The notes beneath the pieces are model-generated. The model did not search any database, had not been told where the DNA came from, and was given only the letters and a program-made list of their open reading frames with translations. From Brachycybe producta (Eukaryota; Arthropoda; Diplopoda; Playtdesmida; Andrognathidae), in contig JAUPFP010000096.1 in the NCBI GenBank assembly GCA_036925085.1, forward strand, positions 63,501 to 127,500: DNA of 64,000 nt, given 5' to 3'. Shown here one piece after another: positions 1-10,702 of the stretch (position 1 is its first letter; each line of letters starts with the position of its first letter). Made by a program: the position numbers and the translations under genes.

Positions 1-419
1 CCATTAGCCGGAGGCTCTAATCCGGCCATGTGGCCATCTTGGAAACCATTATTTTATTGTGTAAATTTCTTTTTGTCCTGCTGGCCAAGACTGGCCAGTA
101 GACATCTGTAAAAGACATCATTTTATTCTGTGAGTTTGTTGAATAAATTATATTTATTCAGCATACTATTCTTTTATTTGGGGTGGTTCTTTATGTGGTG
201 AGTGGCTTCTCCACTTGCAACACACCACTCTTGGACGGTTTGGTCCGGTTTCCTTGGGTGCATTGGTTGGATTACGACATGTTGACTCCAACAACCTACT
301 GTCTTGTTGCCAGCTTAGCACCGTCGGACATCCCGTGGTACAAGCCCGCCCGGCAAAGAAGTCTTGTAGGCATGGGTGAAGTGCTTGAAAGTACAGTGTA
401 ACAATTGTGGATTGTTACA
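1..419 (+). mobile_element. 3' part of the 5' LTR of Gypsy copy 1 (Gy1)
   Basis: The window opens inside an LTR. A polyadenylation-type AATAAA lies near 141, in the same relative place as AATAAA in the other LTRs of the window. The LTR ends in GTTACA at 419, the same end as the solo LTR ending at 35892 and the LTR ending at 48900. It is followed at once by a primer binding site. The start of this LTR lies outside the window. Short reading frames inside it are not genes. Confidence 0.7.
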
Positions 420-421
420 AT

Positions 422-439
422 TGGTGGAGGTGCCGGGTA
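422..439 (+). other. tRNA primer binding site of Gy1
   Basis: TGGTGGAGGTGCCGGGTA begins three bases after the LTR end at 419. It starts with TGG, the complement of a tRNA CCA end. Nearly the same sequence follows the LTR of GyD on the minus strand (54699-54716), which supports both as primer binding sites. I could not name the tRNA. Confidence 0.65.
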
Positions 440-1690
440 CCACAGTATCCGTGTCTCGAGATGGTGATTTGGTTTTCACCACACCGTATGGTTGAAAACC
501 GTAAATCCAACTTTTTCACTGTGGTGAAACAATCTTCTGGACTGTTTCTCATGGTAAATGGACAGAGCATAGGAAGTTGGTGTTGCCAAAGTTTGACCAA
601 CTTCGAATGGTAAAATTTGGTTTTAGGCCGTGTTTTCGGGCTTTTTCCCCATAAAATCACGTTGGTGCCGTTTCCGGTTGGTTTAGACCATCCAGATTCG
701 GTAGAGTATGGTGATTACCATCGCAACTGAAGCCAAAGGGCGTTGCGGATGGTGATGAACCGGGAAAAGTACACCGTGGGGGTGTTTCGACCAGGCAAAC
801 TCCTGGTGGAAACCCTTCAACACACGATTAAGGTGTTTCAACCCGTAAGGGTTGTAATCAGACCGGTGTGGTGGAACTTCTGGCTGGTGGAACTGTGGAT
901 GAAAATCAACTGGAACCACCTGCCATCCTGGAGGAAAACCCTCCAGTGACCGGTGATGAAGGGCACTTCTTACCTCAAATTAATGGTGGTGTAAGTCTAA
1001 CAGAGACTTCGACTCAGGTCGGAAATCTTGAGGATGACCATGATACTATGGAGGAATAGGATGAGATGGATGGTGGTCACCTGGGCGTTTTTGCTGGGTG
1101 AAGTCGGAAAGAAATTGAACAGGCTGGACGGTTTATCGATGCTCTCCATAAGGCTGGCTTGATCACCTCACCCAGAGTTCATCTGAAAAATACTGTTTTG
1201 CTCGGTTCCGTGACATGCTAGTACCGGAGCTCCGCAGAAGTATGTGCGGAATGAAGGGTAGAACTTTGGAGGATTACTCTTATGACTGCCGCATAATGGA
1301 AGCGGATTTAGTGTCAGAAGGTGTTCTTCCTCCAAGTATGAGTCGTGCGGTTGGAGGCCAGCCTAATGAAGCTGGCTGCAAGGTTGTGGACCCGTACAGA
1401 AAACCTGTCCCTTCTTCCACTCCTTTGGACCAGATGGGTGGGTAACCTAGTAATATGGTTGCTGAACAAACCTAGGTCCAGGGGAAGAAAGGGAAGGTTA
1501 GTACGGGTGGTGTGCAAGCACAGCCAGCCAACCCTATGGGTAGTTCTACAGCTGGTAGTGGAACACAGCCTAAACAGCCAGGATCTTGCTATGGTTGTGG
1601 TCAGTTCGGCCACTTCAAGCAAGATTGTCCAAAGGCTGCAGAGCCTAAGGTTTACATCAGATTAACATCTGTGAAACGAGACTGAGGTCC
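440..1690 (+). pseudogene. gag: leader and decayed gag of Gy1
   Basis: The first part is leader-like, with many GGTG and CCGT-like words. From about 1080 the three frames carry broken gag, including a stretch near 1275-1345 that matches the gag segment just before the zinc knuckle in GyA and GyD. A CCHC zinc knuckle (C-Y-G-C then H then C, spacing CX2CX4HX4C) is at 1587-1628, the RNA-binding end of Gag. Stops and frameshifts break the frame several times, so no full Gag can be made. Confidence 0.65.
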
Positions 1691-1718
1691 TGTTAAATCC
1701 ACACTGGTCTCTGCCGAA

Positions 1719-2378
1719 TTGAGTGGCAGTGGACCGGTTAAGCTACAAAGCTCAAGTGCGAACCTTTTTGTAGTGGCTTACAAGGGGATTTACCTAAGGG
1801 AGGTTTCAAAGTATGCCCGGATCCTAAAGGATGCCGGTGTGCCTCTTGAGAAGGCAGCAGACCCGGAAATTGTGAACATTGTGTTTCCAAGGCCTTGTCC
1901 TACTTTTGATGCCGTGTTGGCCAGTTTGGAAGAGTGGTCACTTTCTAGAGGACTTTATACCTCTAGAGAACCTGAGAAGGTCGGTTGTAGGCCTGGGATG
2001 GATGCGTCTGTGCCCAGTGCCAGGCCAGGTGAGACTGTTCATGTGTCGATCCAGACCCCTGCACAGTTCTCCAACACTGAGGGGCACAAAAGCAACCATG
2101 GGAGTAGGATTACTCTCATTCCAGAGCATCTGTCCATCATACCTTTGGTTGGTGCACCTAGAGTACTGGTGTTCATAAACAATTGTTCTTTGGAAATGAT
2201 TGTGGACACTGGGGTCCACGGTAAGTCATTGACCGCATCCATACTCGTGATCAATGGAGAGCGAGAGGCCATTCTAGGTGCAGACCTAGCTGGTATATAT
2301 GGATTGGTTATCAACGTGGTATCTATGAAGATGTTCTTCTGGGAAGTCCTCTGGGCAGCATCTTTTCACCGCATTTAA
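1719..2378 (+). pseudogene. pol: retroviral-type aspartic protease region of Gy1
   Basis: This 219-codon frame aligns along its length with the pre-protease and protease region of GyA (7002-7809) and GyD (51104-52290). The N-terminal part has the shared segment VSKYARILKDAGVPLEKAAD. The catalytic motif IVDTG is near residue 163. The alanine that normally follows DTG is valine here, and the sequence that should follow has been shortened. The C-terminal part keeps the ILGADLAGIYGL segment, the family equivalent of the protease ILG motif. The role is Gag-Pol processing; the region is probably inactive. Confidence 0.7.
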
Positions 2379-3563
2379 TGGTACCAACCTCCAGAATGCC
2401 TGTGATGGTTCAGAACTCATGCCATATTAGTTGGAATCCTTGGACGCATTATAGGATACCTTGGGTTTGAAATCTGTTGTCTGTTCTGGCCGAGGGAGGT
2501 TCTGGGACGAATCCTGTGGTTCAAGACCAAGATGAGATCTTGGAATTGGCCAGGGATAGTCCATCTTTCGGACAAGGTGGATGAGTGGGTGGAAATTGTT
2601 TTACCTGATTTCTCCCAAACCAGTTCACCATTGAAGAGTGGGGAAGTGTGTTCCCTGTAACTCATGAAGAATGTATGGTTGCCAGCAAATGAGCAGGTAA
2701 TTCCTCGTGTGATGCTGGTAGAGCATACTGAGGTGGATCAGCTGCTCTTGGTAGAACCTCATCGGAAAGCCTTGGGAGCATGAGGGGTTTTGGTGTTGCT
2801 GGTATTGCTAAGGCAAAACCAGATGGTTTATACCACATTTGGCTGAACAATATCGCTGGAACTCCGATGGCCCTGAAAACAGGAGGAGTTGCCACCAGTC
2901 AAGCCGTGGAAGTTGCCATTGTTGTGGAAGGGGAAGTCCCGTCAAAGTTGAGAGGGAAGACCTCTCAACAATAGCGGGGTGGGACATGTGGTGGATTCCG
3001 CTCTTCTACTGAGGAAACTCCACAACCAGAGGAACATTTTTCCAAGTTGAGAGGGACAATTGGGGACGTTGACCATCAAGTTCTCAGGACATAAGATGTT
3101 CCTATTCTTGAAGAGTGTCTAAAGATTGGACCAAATTTTAAGCCCCATGAGGCCAAAGAACTTCGAGAGTTTCTGTTACAGTGCCGAGATCATTTTGCGT
3201 TCGACTATACAGAGTTAGGGGATACCCGTCTGGTCGAACATCCAATTGATACTAGTGGGCATCCTCCAATGCCTGAAGGGTTGCGGAGAACAGCTGCTGA
3301 GGGAGGAAATTGCATAGATGTTGGATGCAGGAGTCATCCAACCTTCGCATAGTCTATATCCTGAATATGCAGACTCAGGTCGATCAGTATCCACTTCCTC
3401 GCATTGATGATGCACTCAATTTTCTGGCAGGGGCTAAGTATTTTGCTACCCTGAATCTGGCAAGTGGATACTGGCAGGTCCGCATGGTGGACTCAGACAT
3501 TGAGAAGACGGCATTCATTTGCTCTCGATGTCTGAGTTCTGAAAAATACCTTTCGCACTCTAA

Positions 3564-3855
3564 AGACATGGCCCCACTATGCCGCTGTTTGCCAGTTGGC
3601 AAGGCCAGATGGCAAAACCAGAAGCAATGTAGACGTGACCGTTGGCACATACCATCGTGCCAACGGCGAATCGCTCGAATGTCGGTCTCCTTCAAAGAAA
3701 GCCAATAATGGGGATGTGCCAACCACTGGCTGTGATTCAGACACCGATGTGATAGAGACATGCCAACACAGATGTGGACGTTTTTACAGCTACTGGCTTT
3801 GCCAATTTGGCTTTGCCAACTGGCCTTGCCAACTGGCAAACAGCGATACATGCCT
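3564..3855. mobile_element. 292-bp MITE inserted in Gy1 RT, TAA target duplication
   Basis: The RT reading is interrupted exactly here: sequence before 3563 and after 3859 rejoins the family alignment. TAA flanks both sides (3561-3563 and 3856-3858). The inner terminal repeats match perfectly over 25 bp (3583-3607 against 3821-3845 inverted). The outermost ends are imperfect inverted matches (AGACATG against AGGCATG). A 3-bp TAA duplication with inverted termini fits the PIF/Harbinger superfamily; that assignment is inference. There is no coding capacity. Confidence 0.75.
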
Positions 3856-4352
3856 TAATGCTCCGGCAACCATGCAGAGAGTGTTAGATCTCTAATTGGC
3901 AGGACTGAAGTGGGACACCTTTTTGGTCTACCTTGATGATATTATTGTCTTTGGTAGTACCTTTGAGCAATTTCTCTGCAAGCTTTCCACAGTCCTTGGA
4001 CTTTTACGGTCTGCTGAGTTGAAACTCCAACTGAAGAAATGTTTCTTCGGGTTTGACAAGTTCAAATATCTCGGTCACATTGTAAGTGCCGGGGGAGTAG
4101 CTCCAGACCCAGAGCTCATAAGAGCAGTCCAAGAGTTCAAGGTGCCCTCGAATGCAACCGAAGTTTGCAGTTTTCTGGAACTTGCTGGTTACTATCATAG
4201 GTTCATCAAGGACTTTGCCAAGGTAGCAAGGCCACTACATGAACTGACCAAGAAAGAATTGTCTTTTCAATGGTCAGATGAGCGTGATCTAGCATTCAAT
4301 CTTTTAAAGGCCTTTTTAACCGAAGTACCCATGCCGACCTACATGCAGTACC

Positions 4353-4439
4353 ATACCCACTAGCATCCGTGTGTATAAACACCTCGCCATGTCGATCGTA
4401 CATGGTGAGGTGTTTATACACACTGATGCTAGTGGGTAT
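4353..4439. repeat. fold-back inverted duplication in Gy1 RNase H
   Basis: Two 40-nt arms (4353-4392 and 4400-4439) are reverse complements with about two mismatches and a 7-nt loop. The right arm is the normal RNase H coding sequence around HTDASGY. The left arm is an extra inverted copy of it and is absent from the same place in GyA and GyC. Confidence 0.85.
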
Positions 4440-4674
4440 AGTCTCGGCATAGTGGTTTACCAGAAGTTACCTGGAGATAAAACTTCTAAGGTTCTGACCT
4501 ACATGATCCGGCTCATGGAAGATGCGGAAACATGGTACACTGTCACCGAGCAAGAATGCTTAGCGATTATGTTTGCCATGGAAAAGTTTTGACTTTATCT
4601 CTTTAATCGAGACTTTGTGATAGTCACGGACCATCACGCCCTGTGTCATCTGCAAGCGGCTAAAAATCTGCAAG

Positions 4675-5372
4675 TGTGGCAACCTGGTCTGTTCAATTTT
4701 TAAATTTTGATTGAGCAGACGAATTTCCCTATGGTGGTCTGCCTGACAGCTACAGTAGGCTGTTAGGTCGGACGCCATTTTGGTGCCAGCAGACCTCTCA
4801 CCATGAAGTCTATGGGTGAGAGGTCAGATTTGACCTCTGTCCCCTCCAGGTGGAGTTGCCTGGAGGTTTCCTGTGGCCTAGTCAACCACAGGATCTGGGC
4901 AGTGTGTTGGAGGCAGCTGAAGAGACTAGACCTGTGGGTGGAGGTCAAGTAGACCTCCACTGGCCAGCATTTGGTTTCATCTTTGTTTTGCCTTTTGGCC
5001 TTGTGCCTTTGTTTAAAGTGCCTTTGGGGCTGGTCAAACGGACTAGCCCTTTACTGTACATAATATCATCATTGCCATCATACTCCGTAAGTGTGAATAA
5101 ATACACTTTTATTTAATCATCACCTACTTTGTGTGTCCGTGTCTATTTCTTTGGGGAGTACCGCGGAGGGTGGGTTGTCCTGCTGGGGGTCAACACCACC
5201 GTCTTTACCGACTTGTTTCGGCCGGTGCTTTTGTCGGCTCGCGGTAGAACCGTTGTTCTACCGTGATATTCTAGGCGTGGCGGCGTGGTTTTCGTCGTGT
5301 CCGTCGTGGGTGGCTCCTGGAGCCGACACATCCCAAGAGGAACACCGTGGGAGAGGCGGCTACAGGTACGGT
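4675..5372 (+). mobile_element. 5' LTR of GyA, end truncated
   Basis: It starts TGTGGCAACCTGG, identical to the starts of the LTRs at 12048, 35085 and 48109. It has AATAAA at 5096-5101. The TG start directly follows Gy1 RNase H sequence (CAAG at 4671-4674), which marks nesting. Compared with the solo LTR at 35085-35892, the last roughly 80 bp ending in GTTACA are missing, and LTR-like sequence runs straight into gag near 5372-5380. No primer binding site remains. Confidence 0.8.
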
Positions 5373-7001
5373 ATAGCGGTAGCGTAGATGGGGATTTCCC
5401 GGAGGACTGGGTCACGGTGCGGAAACGCCGCCGTGACATTCTTCCAGGAGAATACCCGTTGGAAGACAGTGGGTCCGATGGTGATCTCATCAGGGAATAC
5501 GATCGGTCGCGGCCGATCGTCCAAACTTCCACCGCCACTCGTCCGGTTAGACGGGGCGGTCAGCCCCTTCGGGACCTGGTGGTGATCTCATATGAGACCG
5601 TGCGGGAGGGCCGGGCCTTTTTGGCCACGCTCTCTGAGCGGCAACTCAGGGAGATCGCTTATGGCTAAAGATGTTCTTCGGTTGGAAGGACGGCTGTCCC
5701 GGTCGGCGGTCGAACCGAGGGTTGTGCCAGTGTTCACTTTTGCCCGTGCGTGAAAGCGCACGGGAGAGGTACCGCTGGTGCAGGCCTGGAGGGAACCTCC
5801 GCAGGAAGCACTCAGGCCATCTAATAGGGGGATTGGCCGGGGAGTTCCTCCTGCACCCGGACAGTAGCCGAGAGTTCAGTTGATGATACCCTCGGAAGCT
5901 GAGTCCGAGTCTGACGTTTCGGGGAACCGGAGCAGGCAGCCTTGCAGGGTTAACGCCGCTGCTTGGACGCCCGCTCCAGCCGTTCCAGCGGAGGTTCAGG
6001 CGTTCGGGTTCTTTAACCCGGTCCACTCATTCGCTCATTACGACGGCAGAAAGAACTTGACGCCTTTTCTCCACAAGTTCGAAGCGAAAGCCCGAGCTCA
6101 GCGCTAGACGGACGAGTCCCGATGCAGTTTCTTCACGTTTCTGCTGGACGGTCCGGCAGAAGAGTACTACACCACTTTGGTGGAAACTCTTGCTGACCTG
6201 ACCTAGACTGAGCTGAAGGATGCTATGCGTAGCCGCTTCAGCACCAGTAACCAGGCTCGCCTCTGTTTCGGCGAATTTGAGTCGATGAAACAGGGGGCTA
6301 CCGAGTCTGTGCAGGTATTCTACTAGCGATTCTTGGAACTGTCCGACCGAGTGTCTGCGGGCGAAGACGAGAGCTGTCGGCTCATACGCTTCAAACGGAA
6401 ACTCCTGACGGCCATCACTGTTCAGTTGATCGGTTGTAAGGCCGGCACGGTGGAAGCATATGCCAGAAAGGCACGGCCGACTTGCTTCTTACGGGTAAAT
6501 TACCTAACCGTACTAGAGGGGTTCCTCAGGACAGGGCTAACGCTCCATCCTCTTTAACCACGGCTGGCTCTGGGAGCTCTGCCAAGGCTTCATCTTCGAG
6601 CCAAACGGGTGCGAAGGCTACGGCACCGTCCAGGTCGGACAAAGCAGGAGCAAGACCGGAGGCAAGAAGAAGAAGACGGCAGACTCTGGTGGAGGTCAGC
6701 TGGCGGCAACGCCGCGATGTACGGACCGTACAGGAGATTCACTCCGCAACTAGGTTCTTGTTTCGGGTGTAACCAGATGGGTCACCTGAAGAATGATTGT
6801 TTGAAGGCTGCGGCCAAAGGGCAGGTTGCCAGAGTGGTGCCTGACGAAGGTCAGAAGCTCCAGCCAACCGCTGGCATTGCGCCAGTTTGGCTGGAGGGTC
6901 GGAAGTACCTGGCCACCGTTCATGATGGCCAGTTCTACTATCGACTCATGGAGGACAAGGAGAAATCCTTGTTAAACTGCCGCCGGTCGCCACCGAACTG
7001 A
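5373..7001 (+). pseudogene. gag: gag of GyA
   Basis: Homologous to GyD gag (52298-54030, minus). The N-terminal part contains the VTVRKRRRDILPGEYPLEDS segment. The capsid-like middle has FGFFNPVHSF and ESMKQGATESVQ. A serine, lysine and arginine-rich linker follows, then a CCHC zinc knuckle at 6759-6800 (C-F-G-C, H, C). The reading passes through several frames with in-frame stops (for example near 6106 and 6325), whereas GyD reads most of it in one frame. It would form the particle shell and bind RNA, but this copy is dead. Confidence 0.8.
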
Positions 7002-7809
7002 GTGGTGGTCGACCGGTCAAGTTTCAAAACTCAGGTGCCTGTCAGGGCCTGGGTTCTGAGCGAGGGACATACATCTGGGCGGTCTCCAAATATGTGGATG
7101 TCCTGCGTAAGGCAGGGGTGCCTCTGGCAAGTTCTGCGGACCCGGAAGTTACCCAGTGGATATTTCCATTGCCATGCTTCACATTGGAAGCCGTGTGCAG
7201 CCAGCTGGATCGCTGGTTTGCCCCCTCACCCTACATGCCTAGTGGTGAGTTGCTGGATCGTGCGCTCATCGAGCAGGCGGGAGGAGTTGGTTGCCCATAC
7301 CTCCTGTTGTGCCTGGGGAGTCTCTGGTTTCTGAGACAGTCTCCCAGTCTTCTGCACGTCTGGAATTACCGTTCGGTGTGGATGGTAAGGTGGATGGGAT
7401 GCAGAAGGTCAATGGTGGGAACCCGCGGGTTCCCATACCTGAGCTTCAGAGCCGGGCCTACAACGTAGGTTCACCATGGATGTGGGTGTCGATTGGCGAT
7501 CGTCTCTTGGAGATGATCATTGACACCGTAGCCGGCGTGTCGGTCTTAAGAATTATGGTGGCACAAGTGATGGAGTTGCCTATAGAGGAACTGGCGGTTC
7601 CTTCATTCCTTCTTGGAATTGGTGGGCACTCCATCGAGGTAGTAGGTGTCACAAATGTGGAATTGACCATCCACAAGAAAACCATCAAGGTGCCTCTCCT
7701 TTTGGTGAAAGGAGAGGGCGAAGCGTTGTTGGGTGTTGATCACGCCTCACGCTTCGGCTTGATGGTCGATATCGTGCACCGGATGGTCTACTTCCGGGAG
7801 GATGTCTAG
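7002..7809 (+). pseudogene. pol: aspartic protease of GyA, catalytic motif altered
   Basis: The reading begins in one frame (7094-7468) and continues in another (7291-7809), so it is frameshifted. The active-site segment reads LEMIIDTVAG. The same position in GyD reads DTGA, so the essential glycine of DTG is valine here. The downstream ALLGVDHASRFGL segment is kept. Followed directly by the pre-RT spacer. Confidence 0.75.
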
Positions 7810-9326
7810 ACGGCACATCCAGATGCCCTCCAAGCTGCATTCACCGATCGAGTGCTTGCAGAACCTAGGGAGGTGGAAGCGATCCCATCGCCGATACCAG
7901 GGGCTTTGCCTCCGGGATGGCAACTCCCAGTGGAGCCGCCTGCACTCGAGAAGGTTGACGGGTGGGTGAACATTATTTCACCAGAGCTGCCCAAGACCAG
8001 AACCTGTATCGGCGTGGAGAAGTTTGTTCTCTGCGACTGAGGGAGAATGTCTGGCTACCAGCCCACGTACGACGTGTCGTATCTGTGATGTTGGTAGAGC
8101 ATGCCGGTCCTGGCCAGCTACTTCTCGTGGAGCCGCACCGGAAAGCCTTAGGTGGACGTGGTGTGTTGGCAGTGGCAGGTATCGCCGCAGCTAACCGGCT
8201 TGGCACGTACGATATCTGGCTTGAAAACGTGGGTAATGCACCTGTTGCCCTGGAAACAGGAGAGGGTGTAGCCACGGCTCAAGTTGTGGAGGCTTCTATT
8301 GTGGTAGGGCTGGAAGAGCCGTCTAAGTTGAGAGGGGTAGACCCCACTCCGGTGATGGTTCGACCAGGGGAGGTCTCGTCTAAGTTGAGAGGGGCGTCCG
8401 GAAACGGATGCCAAGTGCTCAATATGACGACGGCTCTCACTCTTGAAGAGTGTCTTAAGATTGGGCAAAATCTGCAGCCTGAAGAGGCGAGACAGCTTCG
8501 GGAGTTCCTGCTGGCATGCCGGGATCATTTCGCATTCGACTTTACAGAGTTGGGTGAAACCTCTCTGGTCGAACATACGATTGACGCCGGTGGGCAACCT
8601 CCAGTGCGAGAAGGATTGCGTCGAACCGCTCCAGCTTCCAGAGCAGTCGAGAAAGAAGAAGTGGCGAAGATGTTGGATGCAGGGGTTGTCCAACCTTCGC
8701 GTAGTCCCTATACGAGCCCTATTTTGCTTGTTCGCAAGAATAATGGTGGCTTTCGTTTTTGTGTGGACTACCGGAAACTGAATGCCCAGACTAAGCTGGA
8801 TCAGTATCCGTTGCCTCGCATCGATGATGCACTCGATTCGTTGGCCGGTGCGAAGTTCTTCGCTACCTTGGACCTGGCTAGTGGTTACTGGCAGGTTCCG
8901 ATGGCTGAGCCAGACGTTGAGAAAACGGCATTTATTTGCTCTCAAGGTCTGTTTGAGTTCCGGAAAATGCCTTTCGGACTCTGTAATGCTCCAGCCACCG
9001 TGCAGAGTGCGCTAGACCTTTTATTGGCAGGACATAAGTGGGAGACTTGTCTGGTGTACCTGGACGATATTATTGTCTTTGGGAACACTTTCGAGCAGTT
9101 TCTCGAGAGTCTCTCCACTGTCCTTGGACTGTTACGAGGGGCGGAGCTGAAACTCCAGCCGAAGAAATGTTTCTTTGGCTTTAACAAAGTGCGTTATCTC
9201 GGTCACGTAGTAAGTGCCGAGGGAGTTGCTCCGGACCCGGATCTCGTGCGGGCAGTCCAGGAGTTTGATGTCCCGACGACGGTGACAGGCGTCCGTAGTT
9301 TTCTCGGACTTGCCGGTTACTATTGA
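7810..9326 (+). pseudogene. pol: pre-RT spacer and reverse transcriptase of GyA
   Basis: A 454-codon open frame (7962-9326). The first about 200 residues are family-specific spacer. RT follows: FRFCVDYRKLN, DQYPLPRIDDALDSL, TLDLASGYWQV, FGLCNAPATVQ and the catalytic YLDDIIVFG. The frame ends at TGA (9324-9326), where the family reads a histidine codon in the YYHRF segment of the RT connection, so Pol is cut by one nonsense change. The two catalytic aspartates are present. Confidence 0.85.
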
Positions 9327-9962
9327 AGGTTCATCAAGGACTTCACCAAGGTGGCAAGGCCTTTGCATGATCTGACGAAGAAGGATGCGTCCTTCGAGTG
9401 GTCGGATCAGTGCAAACTAGCGTTTGCTCGGTTAAAGGCATTTTTAACCGAAGCGCCGGTACTCACCATGTACGATCCTCGTGGTGAGGTAATTATCCAT
9501 ACCGACGCTAGTGGGTACGGCTTGGGAGTCGTAGTCTACCAGAAGTTACCGGAGGACAGTGTCCCCCGTGTTCTGGCCTACGCAAGCCGAATCATGAAAG
9601 GAGTGGAAACACGGTATTCGGTCACCGAACAGGAGTGCTTGGCGGTCATGTTTGCCGTGGGTAAATTCCGTCCTTACCTCTTTAACCGGGAGTTCGTGAT
9701 CGTAACTGATCACCATGCTCTTTGCTATCTGCAGACAGCCAAGAACCTGCAAGGCAGGTTGGGGCGTTGGCAGATGCAGCTACAAGAGTACCGGTTCAAA
9801 GTTCAGTATAGGAAGGGAACACTGCATGTAAATGCCGATGCTTTGAGTCGGTATCCTGTTCGTGATGTGGCGTACATTTCCTTGCCTGAATACGTCGAAG
9901 CCAACATAGGTGAGGTAATTTACCACATCTGTTCCGAGGTGGATTATGTCAAGGAGCAATAG
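9327..9962 (+). pseudogene. pol: RNase H of GyA
   Basis: Continues Pol in the same frame after the TGA at 9324. It shows HTDASGYGLGVVVYQKL, YSVTEQECLAVMFA and VTDHHALCYLQT, the catalytic and structural blocks of Gypsy RNase H, then a tether with NADALSRYPV. It ends at TAG (9960-9962), where GyC reads through (a GAG-type codon in KEQEADG). Its sequence is nearly the same as GyC 43062-43620, which implies recent common ancestry. Confidence 0.85.
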
Positions 9963-9983
9963 GCCGATGGCTGGTGCTCCAAA

Positions 9984-10702
9984 GTGAAGAGTGAAATGTT
10001 CCGTGACCCCAACTCGAACCTCCGGTTCAAGTTTGTGGTGGGAGATGACTTTGACATCAGGTCCATCCAGGATCGGTTGAGAACTGTACTGGTAGTTCCG
10101 AAGTCATGCATTGCTTTCTGTCTAAGGAAGCTACATGACGTTCCCGAAGCTGGTCACTTCGGGATGTTTAAGACCTACCAGAGACTGCGCTCATGCTTCT
10201 ACTGGTTCGGTATGAAGCGGGACACTGCCGAATATGTTAAGTCATGTTTGGTTTGTCAGAGAGCGCGACAGTTCTCTCGAAGTCAGAAATTTTTCCAACC
10301 GATTGTTCCGGAGTATCCAGTTGATACCTGGGGAATGGACTTCATTGGACCGTTTCCTGCCTCCGTGGGTGGAGTCACCTATCTACTAATCATGGTTGAC
10401 TATTTCACCCGGTACGGTGTGGCAAGGGCGGTACGAAGGGCCACGGCCACCTGTGTTGTAAAATTTCTGAAGGACGAGATCCTTTTGGTGTATGGCACGC
10501 CGAAAGCTTTTGTCTCGGATCGTGGGTCCCAGTTCTCCAGCAAAATCCTGCTGAAGTTCCGAGTTCATGTAGATAACCTGAAGTCGTATATACCCACCTG
10601 CACTGTGAGAGAGGAAGATGGACTTGGTGTCTCTGACACCTCCTCCGATGCAGGCAGCGATGCCACGGAGGCTTCGGCGTGGAGTGGAATGACTCCGGCG
10701 CT
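9984..10702 (+). pseudogene. pol: integrase of GyA with an in-frame internal deletion
   Basis: The zinc-binding domain is clear: H and H in the HDVPEAGHFG block, then C and C in KSCLVCQRA. The catalytic core starts with DTWGMDFIGPFP (first D) and has VSDRGSQFSSK (second D). Just after KILLKF (about 10560) the sequence jumps to the far C-terminal end (VDNLKSYIPTC). The glutamate of the DDE triad and most of the C-terminal domain are missing. The joint is in frame. GyB 15260-16477 shows what is missing. Confidence 0.8.

Larger units (their letters stand above)
2379..4674 (+). pseudogene. pol: spacer, reverse transcriptase and RNase H of Gy1, broken
   Basis: Pol continues in fragments. The pre-RT spacer ends near 3110. 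RT fingers and palm follow: the DQYPLPRIDDAL block is near 3385, and LNLASGYWQVRM near 3455. After the MITE (3564-3855) the RT resumes with NAPATMQR, then the catalytic YLDDIIVFG near 3925, and runs to about 4340. A fold-back duplication (4353-4439) disrupts the next part. RNase H then has HTDASGYSLG and VTDHHAL, ending near 4660. The frame contains many stops. RNase H is cut at 4674 by insertion of GyA. Confidence 0.75.

Noticed and set aside
8148-8945. A 265-codon minus-strand frame opposite GyA RT
   Set aside because: Shadow of the conserved RT coding strand; no family resemblance and the same shadow occurs in GyD.
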